64,000 nucleotides of DNA, from assembly GCA_963576725.1 (NCBI GenBank), contig OY755252.1, positions 40,056,599 through 40,120,598 of the forward strand. The letters are read 5' to 3'. Source of the stretch: Azorinus chamasolen. Its lineage: Eukaryota; Mollusca; Bivalvia; Cardiida; Solecurtidae. Below, in pieces: positions 11,108-21,489 of the stretch (within the stretch, counting starts at the first letter, position 1; the number at the start of each line of letters is the position of its first letter). The notes under the pieces are model-generated. The model was not told the origin of the DNA and did no database searches. It saw only the letters and a list, made by a program, of their open reading frames with translations. The position numbers and the translations under genes are program-made.

Positions 11108-12368
11108 ACACTGTCTCTCTTGCTATAGCTCTTTCTTGTATTTTCTCTCTTTCTCTCTCGCTCATTCTTTATTCCTCTTTCTTTCTCTTCTTTTTTTTCT
11201 TTTTCAGTGTGTTTTTGTATGTATATAGATAATTCTATAATCGTGTTTTTATTATACTGAACATAACCTTTTACACATTGAGTATTTTATTTTTCCATCT
11301 CTTTATCCGTTCTTCATATACTACAACGTCCTTCTTTTTTTTCCCCATCTCGCCTGTCAAGTCCAACATAGCGGAACATTCAGTATTTCTAAAATACAAC
11401 CTGCATGATTTTGCAGGCACAGCAACTGCGCGCATTTTCCTGCTGTAAAGTCGCATCAAAAAGACAATTACCCACAAACAACCATTTGACAGACAGAGCC
11501 AAAGGTTTCCAAATTATTGCGCAAAGTTTTTGTCGCTTTTTTTTTTTATCTCGCGTCACGTGTTATTGGTTCCCGTCTTTCCCATTCGCATGATACGGAA
11601 GAAGAAAACCCGTTTAGGAATATGATGAATATTCTTCCATTTTCATGAGAATCTCCTGTCTTTCTCATACAAGAAGGTTTTGCTACTAACTTAATAAGAA
11701 CCAATTAGTGTTAATTAGTATCAATTAATGTAATGGTTTTATGAGTTTACTCCACTTTGTCTTTACTGCGGAGCAATAGAAATCCCACGGAAACACGCGC
11801 CTAGGGAATTCTGGGACATTCCCGGAAGCGATAATTGGACGACATTAGTGTTTATGGTATAAGGGTTTTCGCAGGGAAAAAGGAGAATCGACGAATTAAT
11901 GTTATTATTTATCTAGCTAGGTCTCTTTTTTTCTTCTCGCGTAAGATACTTGTATAATTATTTATTCTTTCTGGTTTGATGTTTCCGTGCTTATTGTGTT
12001 ACTGAGTTGAGTAGCAAAGACCCCAGGGCACTTTCCTGTGGGCGACGGGAAGGAGAAGGACTTCAATACAGCTTTAAACTTGATTAAAACAGATAGAATA
12101 TTGACGATCTCTTTTTCTCTTGCCTTCCGTTGATAAAGTTAAATTAGAATTGATACCAACTATCAAATTTCTCAGTAAAATTAAATCAGAGTAGTCTTAT
12201 TCTCAAAGTTTTGAAATTACATCGAGTAATGTTTAGTTTATACGAAACAGAAATATGTTCACATACATTGTTCATGTACATCTAAATAAAGAAGAAATAT
12301 TTTCCCTAAGATCTTCATCCGCCCTGCCAAAGGAAATAACCCAACAAATAATAAATCAGATTTATATA
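11107..12368. other. Long element-free unique region
   Basis: Apart from the CT-tract tail, I see no palindromic element for over 1 kb, unusual in this window. 11540-11840 has moderate GC and non-repetitive sequence (TCACGTGTTATTGGTTCCCG; CCACGGAAACACGCGCCTAG). It could be a conserved regulatory region; no exon with credible splice sites was recognised. Confidence 0.35.
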
Positions 12369-12572
12369 CAGAAACCCCTCTCTATAACGACCACTAAATT
12401 GTGTTAATTAGTTGGTATTTGGAGCAGGTGGCTGCTTAAAGCAAGATGAAAGTAGAACAGAACGCTCCTATAGGAGCGTTCTGTTTTACTTTCACCTTGC
12501 TTTAAGCAGCCACCTGCCTTTAACACAAAATAATTGATGTAATTTAGTGGTCGTTATAGAGAGGTTCTACTG
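12369..12572. mobile_element. TA-B MITE, intact
   Basis: CAGAAACCCCTCTCTATAAC ... TTATAGAGAGGTTCTACTG between TA dinucleotides. Core Y is at 12424-12517 with tip ACGCTCCTATAGGAGCGT; the arms differ at only a few positions. Confidence 0.9.
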
Positions 12573-12719
12573 TAGCTGTATGTGTAACTTAGCATTTGGA
12601 CAATCGATGAATCACCGAGGACTGTCCAAAGCTGAATGTTGTGAATTTTCTTAAAATTATATCCATACTTAGTGTATAGAATACATGCAATACATTTATT
12701 GAAAACTTCTGTAAATATG

Positions 12720-12969
12720 TTAACCTATTCCCTGATATAAACGTGTTTTCACGCATTTGCAAACAGAGTAGACCCAGATCAGACGGCTCCAAGAGGAGCC
12801 GTCTGATCAGGGTCTGCTCTGTTTGCTATTAGAATTTGATTGATCTGTTTCTTTGATTTCTAAAATGTCTACAATGCTCCCCCTTCCATATTTCTTTTTC
12901 ACAATTTTGTTAATGAATATTCAATAGGTATTGAAATTTGGAATAAACGTAGAACAGGGAAAGGGTTAA
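12720..12969. mobile_element. TTAA-C MITE, intact, opposite orientation
   Basis: 250 bp from TTAACCTATTCCCTG to GAACAGGGAAAGGGTTAA. Core X has tip GGCTCCAAGAGGAGCC. Relative to the copy at 6134 it is inverted. Confidence 0.9.
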
Positions 12970-13577
12970 TGTACAGAATGCAGGGAATGCAGTTACCAAA
13001 AACTTCTATTAATAGATTTGATTTGTAATAAGTTCATACATATATTTCACTCTGTTTACAGTGTAAACGATAGAGATAGCGTTTACAAAGAAATAATAAC
13101 CACTTCTATATATGAACTGAATAAATAAATAAGTTCATATTTCAAAGAGCACATGGAATGATTTTACAAAAACTTCTTTATACAGATTAATTATGTAATA
13201 ATTTATTGGTTCCCATCACTTTTGAAAATATTAAAAATAGTTTGAAATACATGTAATTATTGGCGATAAACATTAAGGTTAAACTCAACCTACACCAAGT
13301 TAAATAAATCAACCCCTTCTACAGACTGCCCCCTCCCTCCTTTCTAACTGTTCTTCTATCTTTGATTTCCAAATACTTAATGTTTTGTATGTTATAATTA
13401 TACTTTACTATGTGAATATGTTGAGATCATTTTGTATTTTTGTTAACAACTGCACCAAGTGAATGTACTTTACCATATGAGGAGAAGAACTCAATAAGTT
13501 TTTAGCTTTCGTTTTAATCCTATAGTGATACTCTGTGGTTATCATGATTAATATAATACGTTTTCGAATAAAATATG
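12970..13577. other. Unique AT-rich spacer
   Basis: No gene, hairpin or repeat recognised. Confidence 0.4.
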
Positions 13578-13782
13578 TTAACCCATTCTCTCCTGTACTT
13601 TATTATACCCAGTCTTTTTGAATAAATCTACCGAAACGCAGCATTTACTAGACAAAAGGAAAAAAAAGAGAATTATGTAGTTTTGAAACCATTTTGATAA
13701 ATAGAGCAAATTTATCGCAATGGTTTCAAAAGGTGACTTCTACAGAGGAGTCAATATGCGCCGGTAGGAAGGGGTGAGTTAA
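13578..13782. mobile_element. TTAA-A MITE, tip deleted
   Basis: TTAACCCATTCTCTCC ... GGAAGGGGTGAGTTAA. Core arms are shortened to ACCATTTTGATAAATAGAGC joined to TTTATCGCAATGGTTTC. Confidence 0.8.
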
Positions 13783-13867
13783 ATAATTAACAATTAAATT
13801 TATTCTTGAAATGTCTGGTGATGGCATATATGGTCACAATAAAACCTCTCTAAACCACACTTTAACT

Positions 13868-14362
13868 AAAGAAGAGTGAGTGAGTTGGGTTTTACGACAC
13901 TGCTACATACATTATATGGCGCCGAGATAATAGAGATGTTGCCTCGTCTATATCTCATTTACATCGAGATAAGATATGGTATTTGGATCTAGAAACTAAA
14001 CACCTGCTGGAAAATCAGAGAAGTAGAAACTCCAGTTTATCTTAACCCTTTCCCTGTTCTCAGTTTATTCCAAGTTTCTATACCTACTGAATACTCATGG
14101 CAACAATGTTAAAACGAAATATGGAAGGTGGAACGTTGTAGCCATTTTAGAAAGTAAAGAAACAGATCTATCAAAATCCATTAGCAAGCAGGGCAGATCC
14201 TGGTCCTACAGGAACCGTCTGATCTGGGTCTACTCTATTTCAAAATGCATGAAAACACGTTTATATGAAGGAAAGGGTTAAACCCTTATTAGTCGCCTCT
14301 TACAATCATGCAAAGTGTGAGCACGTGTCCATTCTTGTGCCATTCCTGGTACGTCCCAGTAC
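13868..14362 (-). mobile_element. tRNA-type SINE fragment split by a TTAA-C MITE
   Basis: The left part opens GTGAGTGAGTTGGGTTTTAC; the right part (14282-14362) reads CCCTTATTAGTCGCCTCTTAC. From memory, both resemble pieces of one common molluscan tRNA-derived SINE. The TTAA-C copy at 14042-14281 sits between them, so the SINE was there first. Confidence 0.5.
14042..14281. mobile_element. TTAA-C MITE nested in a SINE
   Basis: TTAACCCTTTCCCTGTTCTC ... GGAAAGGGTTAA. Core X has lost part of one arm. TTAA is present at both junctions, as expected of a TTAA-specific target-site duplication. Confidence 0.85.
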
Positions 14363-14403
14363 TACATGTATATGGGACTAAAGAAGAATGAGATATTCTT
14401 CGG

Positions 14404-14740
14404 CAGGCAGTTAGTTGTTTAATGCATGGTATAGTCAAGCAGTAAGTTCATTTGGGAGTTTTAAGCATGACTTAACCCATCCCCCCCCCATAGGCTATTT
14501 TTAGATCCATCCGCTTTGAATAAATCTACCGAAAAGGAGCATAAACTAGAGAAATGGCATATTTTAGAATTTTGTAGTTTGAAACCATTGTGATAAATAG
14601 AGCATTTGCTCGTATAGGAGCAAATGCTCTATTTATCATAATGTTTCATCAGGTGACTTTTACAGAAGCATAGACAGGCGTATTTAAGCGGGAAAGGGTT
14701 AACATGGCATTGAGTACTCGCCTATTTAAAGACAGACGGT
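14404..14740. mobile_element. TA-B/core-Y copy interrupted by TTAA-A
   Basis: The left part GGCAGTTAGTTGTTTAATGC and right part GGCATTGAGTACTCGCC are the two sides of a diverged Y hairpin, separated by the TTAA-A copy at 14472-14702. Confidence 0.65.
14472..14702. mobile_element. TTAA-A MITE nested in core Y
   Basis: 231 bp from TTAACCCATCC to GGGAAAGGGTTAA, with TTAA repeated at both junctions. The core ATTTGCTCGTATAGGAGCAAAT is nearly perfect. Confidence 0.88.
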
Positions 14741-15218
14741 TGTACTTATATAACATAACATATATTTTATTTTGCATTAAATTGGATTAAGCATATGTAT
14801 ATATATAACCAATATCGAATTCGTGAAAATTGTGAAGTACATGCTAATTATAAATATATGTATGTGATACATAGTTTTCAGAGAAAGAAGAGCGGAAACT
14901 CTCCCTATATTGCCGGTGAGCAAATTGTATCATCCATTTTCAGTTTTTTTTATCTTAATTTAAATGATTATAAGAATTTAGAAGATAAGTTGTTGATTTC
15001 AGATTTGGATTCTGATATGTTATCGACATAGGTCTATACAGAGATCTCGAGTTGACCTAAGTCGATCCTACGTTTTCATATTCACTGTGTATTGAGAATC
15101 AAGTTTCTTAACCCAAGGTCGCAAAGTTATTGTGCAAACGGTGTGCCATATGGCCCCATTTATAAATCGCCAGCAAATGGAATGTGCGTGTATATTACAT
15201 TATCACTTTATTTGACTA
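14741..15218. other. Unique spacer
   Basis: A 78-codon open frame at 14795 has no recognisable similarity and no supporting signals. Nothing else seen. Confidence 0.35.
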
Positions 15219-15422
15219 AAGTAAAACCTCTCTATAACGACCACTAAAGTGTGTTAATTATTTGGTATTTATTGCAGGTGGCCGCTTAAAGCAAGGTGAA
15301 AGTAAAAACAGAACGCTCCAATAGGAGCGTTCTGTTTTACTTTCGCCTTGCTTTAAGCAGCCACCTGCCTTTTACACAAAATATTTGATTAATTTAGTGG
15401 TCATTATAGAGAGGTTTCACTG
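15219..15422. mobile_element. TA-B MITE
   Basis: GTAAAACCTCTCTATAACGA ... TTATAGAGAGGTTTCACTG followed by TA. Core Y is at 15274-15368. Confidence 0.87.
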
Positions 15423-15430
15423 TACATGGT

Positions 15431-15626
15431 AATTCAGAGCTACAGATAACGGTGCGTGCCCAGATACTACAATCGTCAGTTCTCCACCAAAACTCTATAC
15501 TGTGACCACTCTTTAGAATAGTCTCTTCGAGACGATTCTAAAAAGTGATCGTAGTGTAGGGGCTGATGGAGAAATAAATAAGCTATTGTTGAAAATGTTT
15601 GAATTTACACATCTTATCTGGAGCTC
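15431..15626. mobile_element. TA-G palindromic element
   Basis: The palindrome at about 15480-15575 pairs CTGTGACCACTCTTTAGAAT with TTCTAAAAAGTGATCGTAG around GTCTCTTCGAGAC. The flanks GAGCTACAGATAACGGTGCG and TTGAATTTACACATCTTATC recur at other G copies. Confidence 0.75.
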
Positions 15627-15659
15627 TGGATATATCCGTCAGGACTCTACTGGCGAATT

Positions 15660-15911
15660 TGGGATACTCTTTGCAAACAGTTTGGATCCGGATGAGACAC
15701 CGAATGGATTTTAACCCATTACCTCATAGGCTATTTTTAGATATAACCTCTTTGAATAAATCTACCGAAAAGGAGCATTAACCAGAGAAAAGTTAACTTT
15801 TAGAATTTTGTAGTTTGAAACCATTGTGATAAATAGAGCAAATGCTCTATTTATCACAATGGTTTCACGAAGTGACTTTTACAGAGTCGTCAATATGAGG
15901 GAATGGGTTAT
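15660..15911. mobile_element. TTAA-F stub followed by intact TTAA-A MITE
   Basis: 15668-15706 is an F half-core. The TTAA-A copy runs 15711-15911, TTAACCCATTACCTCATAGG to GAGGGAATGGGTTA. Its core is a perfect inverted repeat whose GCTCC tip is deleted (ATAGAGCAAATGCTCTAT). Confidence 0.82.
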
Positions 15912-16156
15912 GCCATTACTCCGTGAATATTTTCTTAGAAATAATGACATCATGAATATTAATTAGATATACTGTTATAATAGCACATGCACACAGAGAT
16001 ATTTGGCATTGGCAGAAACTGCAGAGCCATATCTATATTATATCATAAGCAAACAGAGCAGACCCTGACCACAGGACTCCTACATGAACCGTCTGATCTG
16101 GGTCTACTCTGTTTGCAAAAGGCATAGGAAAGGGTATTTATGGTGTAATGGATTAA
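15908..16156. mobile_element. TTAA-D MITE
   Basis: Abuts the preceding A copy. Contains AATAATGACATCATGAATAT, then core X with arms CAAACAGAGCAGACCCTGAC and TCTGGGTCTACTCTGTTTGC, and ends at GGATTAA. Confidence 0.78.
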
Positions 16157-16395
16157 CCCTTTTCTTCAAATAAACGCGTTTTCACGCACTTGCAAATAGA
16201 GAAGACCCAGATCAGACTGATCCTAGAGGAGCCGTCTGATCAGAGTCTGTTCTGTTTGTCAATGGAATTTGGCAGATATGTTTCTGAAATGGCTACAATG
16301 TTCTCCACCTTCCATATTTCATTATAACTGTTTTGTCCATGAATATGCAGTGGGTATCCAAATTTGAAATAAACATAGAACAGGGAAAGGTTTAA
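16153..16395. mobile_element. TTAA-C MITE, inverted
   Basis: Shares its first TTAA with the end of the D copy before it. Ends ...GAACAGGGAAAGGTTTAA. Core X tip is GATCCTAGAGGAGCC with one mismatch. Confidence 0.83.
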
Positions 16396-16914
16396 AAAGA
16401 AATGGGCGAAATTGTACTTTAGAATTGAAGACGACAATGGCCTCATATAAGCAGACAGTACGTTAGAAAGTTCCCTATAAAACATGACAAAAGCTGACAG
16501 CCTTTGTGAATTGATTTTCTTTATGGTTTTCCTTGAGACGTTCCAGCATTTTCACACAAGAACCGTGGAACATTATGACTAAATATAAAACAAGAACGCA
16601 CTTAAGAAACTTCTTACTTTCTAAACAAAACCGCCCGTTTAGTGATATTTTTGTGAAGATTATGATATTGATGATCGATAACTTGAGTTTTTTAGGGTGT
16701 GGGAAAATTCTGTTGGAGCTCCACGGTGATCTTCGTGTCATTGCTGTTACTAGCACAATTAGAATTATGACGAGATTGGTGTGATCCAATATTTTCTTAT
16801 CAAATTAATCATCGGAAATTGATTGCAATTGTTTGAATGGATCCTCTCGGAATTGTAATTGTAGCGGTAATGGTGAAAGCTGTACCAACTGGAAGAAAAA
16901 TCTATTGTCGTTTC
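16396..16914. other. Unique spacer
   Basis: Overlapping open frames of 104 codons (minus) and 83 codons (plus) at 16475-16789 show no domain, no splice signals and no similarity I recognise. Confidence 0.35.
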
Positions 16915-17265
16915 GGTGGCTTTCTTTCTTTCTTTCTTTTTTTTGTTAATTTTTGTTTGGTTTGTTTTTCTTTTGGTTTTTGTGGCTGGGTGGTGCTTTT
17001 GTTTTATTTTTTATTTTTGTTTTGTTGTTGTTGATGTTTGTGCTTTTTTGTTGGGCTATTTTTTTGTTATTTGTGTGTGTGTGGGGGGGGGGTTGTTTTT
17101 CTCTGTTGTTGCTGTTGTTTTTGTTTTTGTTGGGTTTTCTGTTGTTGTTGTTGGTTTGTTGTTGTTGTTGTTGTTGGGGTGTGTGGTTTGGGGTGCAGTG
17201 CAATCCTTTGTGGAGGGTGATGCTGTTGTTTGTTTGTTTATTTGTTGTTGTTTTTGAATAGGAGT
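16915..17265. repeat. T/G-rich low-complexity tract
   Basis: One strand is almost only T and G (TTTCTTTC, GTGTGTGGGGGGGG, TTGTTGTTG). The long open frames in several phases arise from the composition and are not genes. Confidence 0.95.
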
Positions 17266-17344
17266 TTTAATTTACTCCATGATTATGTATGTATATTTTT
17301 TCTACACAAATTTACACTTAATTTACATTTTCTGTCTAGTAGCA

Positions 17345-17671
17345 GAGAGAACAGTTAAGTGTTAAGCGAATACTTGCAGATTAAACACGAGACTGCATAC
17401 TACCTTTGTCCTGCATTTATCTATCATCTGCCTTAAAAGACACCGAACTTTTTTCTGATTGACGAGTTTAACCCATTCCCTCATAGACTTATTTTTGGAC
17501 CCAAACTCTTTGAATAAATTTATTGAATAGGAGCATTTTACTAGAGAGAAGGAAACTTTTAGAACTGCGTACTTTTGAAACCAGTGTACCATTATATTTA
17601 TCACAATGGTTTCAAAAAGTGACTTTTGCAGAGGCATCAAAAGGCGCGAATATGAAGAAACGGGTGAAATG
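17345..17671. mobile_element. Core-Y fragment and TTAA-A MITE
   Basis: 17370-17450 is a degraded Y arm (TTTGTCCTGCATTTATCTAT). 17468-17671 is a TTAA-A copy, TTAACCCATTCCCTCATAGA to GAAACGGGTGAA, with its tip deleted. Confidence 0.68.
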
Positions 17672-18150
17672 TAGTGTTTTCAATAAAATCATAAATCATG
17701 GTGTTATTCTTATGAAGATTGTCAATTTGAATTTATATCGAACAATGCCCGTATGATACAAAATAAACCGTTTTTGGTTGGTTGTACAACAACATACAGT
17801 CATGTAATATCGATCAACCGGTACTTCGAACAATTACGAAACTAAAATGTAACCCGAATGCATACTAATACATTGGCGAATAACGTCGGCATCTTCCGTA
17901 TCAAACATATGATTTTTTTTGTTTACTTGAGCATTTATTCGGTCGGTCGGTTTTCTTGCAATACACTTCTTTCCATATAAACAAATGATTTGTGTAATTC
18001 ATAGGCATTTTCAAATAGCGCGTTGCAAGTATAGAGACAATTGACACAATGTCCAACAACTTGAGTCCTGTGTGAAGAGTTACCAAATTACTCGACGTCT
18101 AACCACGATCAAAGCTGTGTGTAAATGCGAATCCGGTTGCAGGATAATGA
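17672..18150. other. Unique spacer ending in a TTAA-F fragment
   Basis: 18063-18150 keeps CAAATTACTCGACGTCTAAC and AAAGCTGTGTGTAAATG of an F core. The rest is unique. Confidence 0.45.
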
Positions 18151-18400
18151 TTAACCCTTCTCTTGCTGAATTTTAAAACACATTTCTCCTTCTTTACCCA
18201 TGCCCTGTTGTATAATTACATATATCTTAACTGTGTACAAGTATTTCGCTGTGCAATCACTGCTGTGGAGTGCACTGGTTGCACAATCAACTTGTAAATA
18301 ATGCAGACTCTGATGAGACTGCTCCTGCAGGAGCTGTCTCATCTGGGTCTTCACTATTTACAGGCAGGTATATTGACGTGAATAGCAAGCGAAGGGTTAA
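18151..18400. mobile_element. TTAA-E MITE, intact
   Basis: 250 bp, TTAACCCTTCTCTTGCTGAA to AGCAAGCGAAGGGTTAA. Core tip CAGCTCCTGCAGGAGCTG. Reference copy of the family. Confidence 0.9.
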
Positions 18401-18448
18401 ATTTGTCAAGAAAATAAATTCATTTTTGGCTAAATCAAAATGCAAATT

Positions 18449-18908
18449 TTACCCTTCCCCTATTCAATATTGTTCAATATTCATGTGAGAAATAATGACG
18501 TTGTGAATATTTATCAGCTGTTTTTTTATGATGACATGTGTGCACGTGGTGTTAACCATTCGCTTGCTATTCACGTCAATATACCTACCTGTAAATAGTG
18601 TAGACTCAGATGAGACAGCTCCTGCAGGAGCTGTCTCATCAGGATCTGCACTATTTACAAATTGAGTGTGCAACCAGTGCACTCCACAGCAGTGATTACA
18701 CAGCGAAATACTTGTACACAGTGAAGATATATGTAATTATACGACAGGACATTGGTAAAGAAGGAGAAATGTATTTTAAAATTCAGCAAGCGAAGGGTTA
18801 ACTATAGAATCAAATCTATACTATACTATAAGCAAACAGAGCAGACCATGATGGGTCTACTCTGTTTGCAAAAGTGTGAAAAGGCGTCAATAAGAATGAA
18901 AGGGTTAA
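18449..18908. mobile_element. TTAA-D MITE split by TTAA-E
   Basis: The left half (AATATTCATGTGAGAAATAA) ends at 18551. The right half (AAGCAAACAGAGCAGACCAT ... GAAAGGGTTAA) resumes at 18802. Joined, the halves match other D copies, so the E copy is an insertion. Confidence 0.82.
18552..18801. mobile_element. TTAA-E MITE nested in TTAA-D
   Basis: 250 bp, inverted relative to the copy at 18151, from TTAACCATTCGCTTGCT to AGCAAGCGAAGGGTTAA, with TTAA at both junctions. Core tip CAGCTCCTGCAGGAGCTG. Confidence 0.9.
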
Positions 18909-20258
18909 ATACTAACTAATGTGACTTGTACCAGTAGACGGTAATGTCAGGTTAGATGACACAAGAAGGTCCATCTCGTTTGGTTTTCAGTTTCTGTTGA
19001 TTTTTCTCACGCGCTATAGCAGTATTCTTGATCTCAGTCAGCCAGCCTCACAAAGGATTATATAGCCAATGTTTGTACTGTACCGAATGGAAATGTGTCC
19101 ACGGACGGCACTAATGGATTATCTGGCCAGCCTCATGGGAAAAGCAGCGCGTGGAAAAGTAAAAACAATGTAGAGCTAGGCCTCGTGGTTATAAAATCAT
19201 TTTACTTGAATCTGAATTCGACTTGAATCTGAATTCGTTTTCCTGCATTGTTAGTTCAACTCGAGATATTACTGATCATATAATAAAAAACGTACTCAGA
19301 AACTTCAGAAAATCGATAAATCAACAAGACTTACTTATTTAACTAATATACCCGCTAGTTAAACTTTAGTTTTAAAAACAAATATCTTGAAGTTGTAATT
19401 AGGTTAAAATATTCTTTTATGGCGCTTAATGAAGACGGCCCCTGATCCTGCCCTTTGCCCTTTCAATTTTGAATAATAAATCAGTAAAGTCTAATCACAG
19501 AACTTCTGGCCGTTGTATCTGTTCAAGATTTACAACTAACGTTTTACGCTGCATCTGAAGAAAAGACTTTGATTGGCCCCGAGTGTGTGCATTAAGAAAT
19601 AAATTCTAGGAGCTTTCTGCAGATTTTCACCCTGCTTTAAGCTGCCACCTGTCTTTGAGACCCGTCTCCCAAACTGATATTTATACAATATTGAACGTTG
19701 ATTACAACTTTCTGAAGGTGTTCGAGTAATTGTATAGTTTATGGTCTAAAGAACGAACAAAGTCCCGAGTTCATATAACATTATAAAAAAAATCAACCAA
19801 TAAATATCCATCATGTCATTATTTCATACATGTATATTTGTCGGGTAAAGGGTTAAAGAACTCGAACCCCGAATTCTTATGAAAGACCCCATATCAACGG
19901 ACTCCTTGAGAGAATTGGGACCTACTTACTACGTTTGTATTTATGTTAATTCCTTCTTGCTATAAGCATCTTGTAGAATAAAATATTGATATTGAAATCG
20001 CCTAAGTTTACTGAAAATCGTAAAATCAACAAGACTGTACTTATTTAACTAATACACCCGCTAGTTAAACTTCAGTTTTAAAAACAAATATCTTGAAGTT
20101 GTAATTAGGTTAAACTATTCCTTAAGACGGCCCCTGATCCTGACACACTCCTGGGACGTACTTCGCAACTCCTGTGTCATCAACTATAATAATGTCATAT
20201 TGCAGTAAAGCAACTAACGAGAAGATGTATAATTCTAGGTCTTAAAGAATGTGATATC
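18909..20258. repeat. Unique region with a ~140-bp direct duplication
   Basis: 19301-19450 and 20006-20142 are about 90% alike (shared ACCCGCTAGTTAAACTT, ATATCTTGAAGTTGTAATTA, ACGGCCCCTGATCCTG). 19198-19247 has two short TGAATCTGAATTCG units related to FB-H. A degenerate Y arm lies at 19605-19660. No gene seen. Confidence 0.75.
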
Positions 20259-20450
20259 TTAACCCATTCCCTCATATTGACGACTTTTGACGACTCTGTA
20301 AAAGTCAATTTAGGAGCAAATGCTCTATTTATCACAATGGTTTCAAACTACAAAATTCTAAAAGTTTCCTTTTCTCTAGTTAATGCTCCTTTTCGGTAGA
20401 TTTATTCAAAGAGGTTGTATCTAAAAATAGCCTATGAGGTAATGGGTTAA
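20259..20450. mobile_element. TTAA-A MITE nested at a core-Y TTAA
   Basis: TTAACCCATTCCCTCATA to GAGGTAATGGGTTAA. One core arm is deleted. The right flank resumes TTAATGCATGATGAAAGTCA, the core-Y sequence that normally follows this TTAA. Confidence 0.82.
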
Positions 20451-20606
20451 TGCATGATGAAAGTCATGCAAAATCTCCTTTAGGAGTTTTCTGCATGACT
20501 TTTGATCTGCATTATGCAAGCATCTACTTTTAAAGACGCAGTACTGTACCTCTATATTGCTACCCATTTATCAAATAAAAGGGAAGCAATAGAGAGGTAT
20601 AGTACA
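20451..20606. mobile_element. TA-B MITE, right part
   Basis: Core-Y arms around CTCCTTTAGGAG and a right end AATAGAGAGGTATAGTACAG. Its left part is displaced or lost by the TTAA-A insertion. Confidence 0.65.
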
Positions 20607-20607
20607 G

Positions 20608-20937
20608 TAAAATATGTTAATTTGTTGATATTTAGGACAGGTTGCTGCTTAAAGCAAGGTAGATAGATAGATAGATTTATTTCGGCAAACAGAAAACATA
20701 ATATGGATCACAAACATGTATCACATCATAATAAATAATAATTCGTAAAATGATGCATAGTGAAAAACCATGGCATGCTTTCTATACCAAGGATAACACA
20801 ATAAAGAGCATGCTCTTATTTCCATTGTGGTCCTATAGGAGCGTTCTGTTTTACTTTCACTTTGCTTTAAGCAGCCACCTGTCTTTAACACAAAATACTT
20901 GATGTAATCTAGTGGCCGTTATAGAGAGGTTTTACTG
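20608..20937. mobile_element. TA-B MITE with an inserted retroelement tail
   Basis: Starts CAGTAAAATATGTT and ends TTATAGAGAGGTTTTACTG followed by TA. The middle of the Y left arm is replaced by foreign sequence at 20659-20830. Confidence 0.75.
20659..20830 (-). mobile_element. Possible LINE/SINE 3' end with (TATC)n tail
   Basis: Read on the minus strand, ~150 bp of unique sequence ends AATAAATCTATCTATCTATC. A tetranucleotide tail is typical of some non-LTR retroelements. It interrupts the hairpin arm of the host MITE. The family is not recognised. Confidence 0.45.
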
Positions 20938-20998
20938 TATGTACCAGCAGAGGTCCTGATAAGATACATAAATTCAAATGTTTTCAGGAATAGCTCCT

Positions 20999-21375
20999 TT
21001 TTCTTCATCAACAGTATATTGTGATCACTTTTTAGAATCGTTTCGAAGACACTATTCTAAAGAGTGATCGCAGTATAGGGTTTGGTGGTGAGATGACGAT
21101 TGAAGTATTTGGATACGCACCGTTATTTGTAGCTCTGTACTTAACGGAAACATCTTATTCAGGAGTGCGAATAGTTTGGATGGAAACAAATACAGATAAA
21201 TTCCTCTGAGACGACCACTTTATGAATAAACTTAACAGTATGTGGTTGCTTAATACAGGACGACAGTGATACAGAAATCTCCTGCAGAACCTTTGACTTG
21301 CATTAAGTTACCGCCGGTCTTACATGCCCATAATTAGACCTCTTTTTTATGGCCACTTCAGACACGCTCTACTGT
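20999..21375. mobile_element. TA-G palindrome, then degenerate TA-B
   Basis: 20999-21140: TTGTGATCACTTTTTAGAAT pairs with ATTCTAAAGAGTGATCGCAG. 21195-21375: a decayed TA-B copy with CTCCTGCAGAACC at its centre and a CTCTACTGTA right end. Confidence 0.68.
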
Positions 21376-21489
21376 ATAGCACAGGACAAGAATGAATATG
21401 CAGCACTTATCATTGAGCCGTGGTCTTACAGTCCTCAAGCTGGGCGGATATGGGTTGTGTGAGGATGTATATTCCCTTGTACATGATTA

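Noticed and set aside
12424..12517. Core-Y hairpins as conserved microRNA precursors
   Set aside because: The hairpins are long, perfect and dispersed in many copies, as in MITEs; without small-RNA data a miRNA call is not justified.
16698..16705. Further CSL-type matches at 16698, 28618 and 29635 as Hey enhancers
   Set aside because: About four matches are expected by chance in 64 kb on two strands; only the promoter-proximal ones have supporting context.
16475..16789. 104-codon minus-strand and 83-codon plus-strand open frames
   Set aside because: They overlap on opposite strands, have no recognisable domain and no splice or poly(A) context.
16915..17261. Several overlapping open frames, apparently Phe/Val/Cys-rich membrane proteins
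   Set aside because: The tract is almost pure T and G; open frames in three phases plus the opposite strand result from composition.
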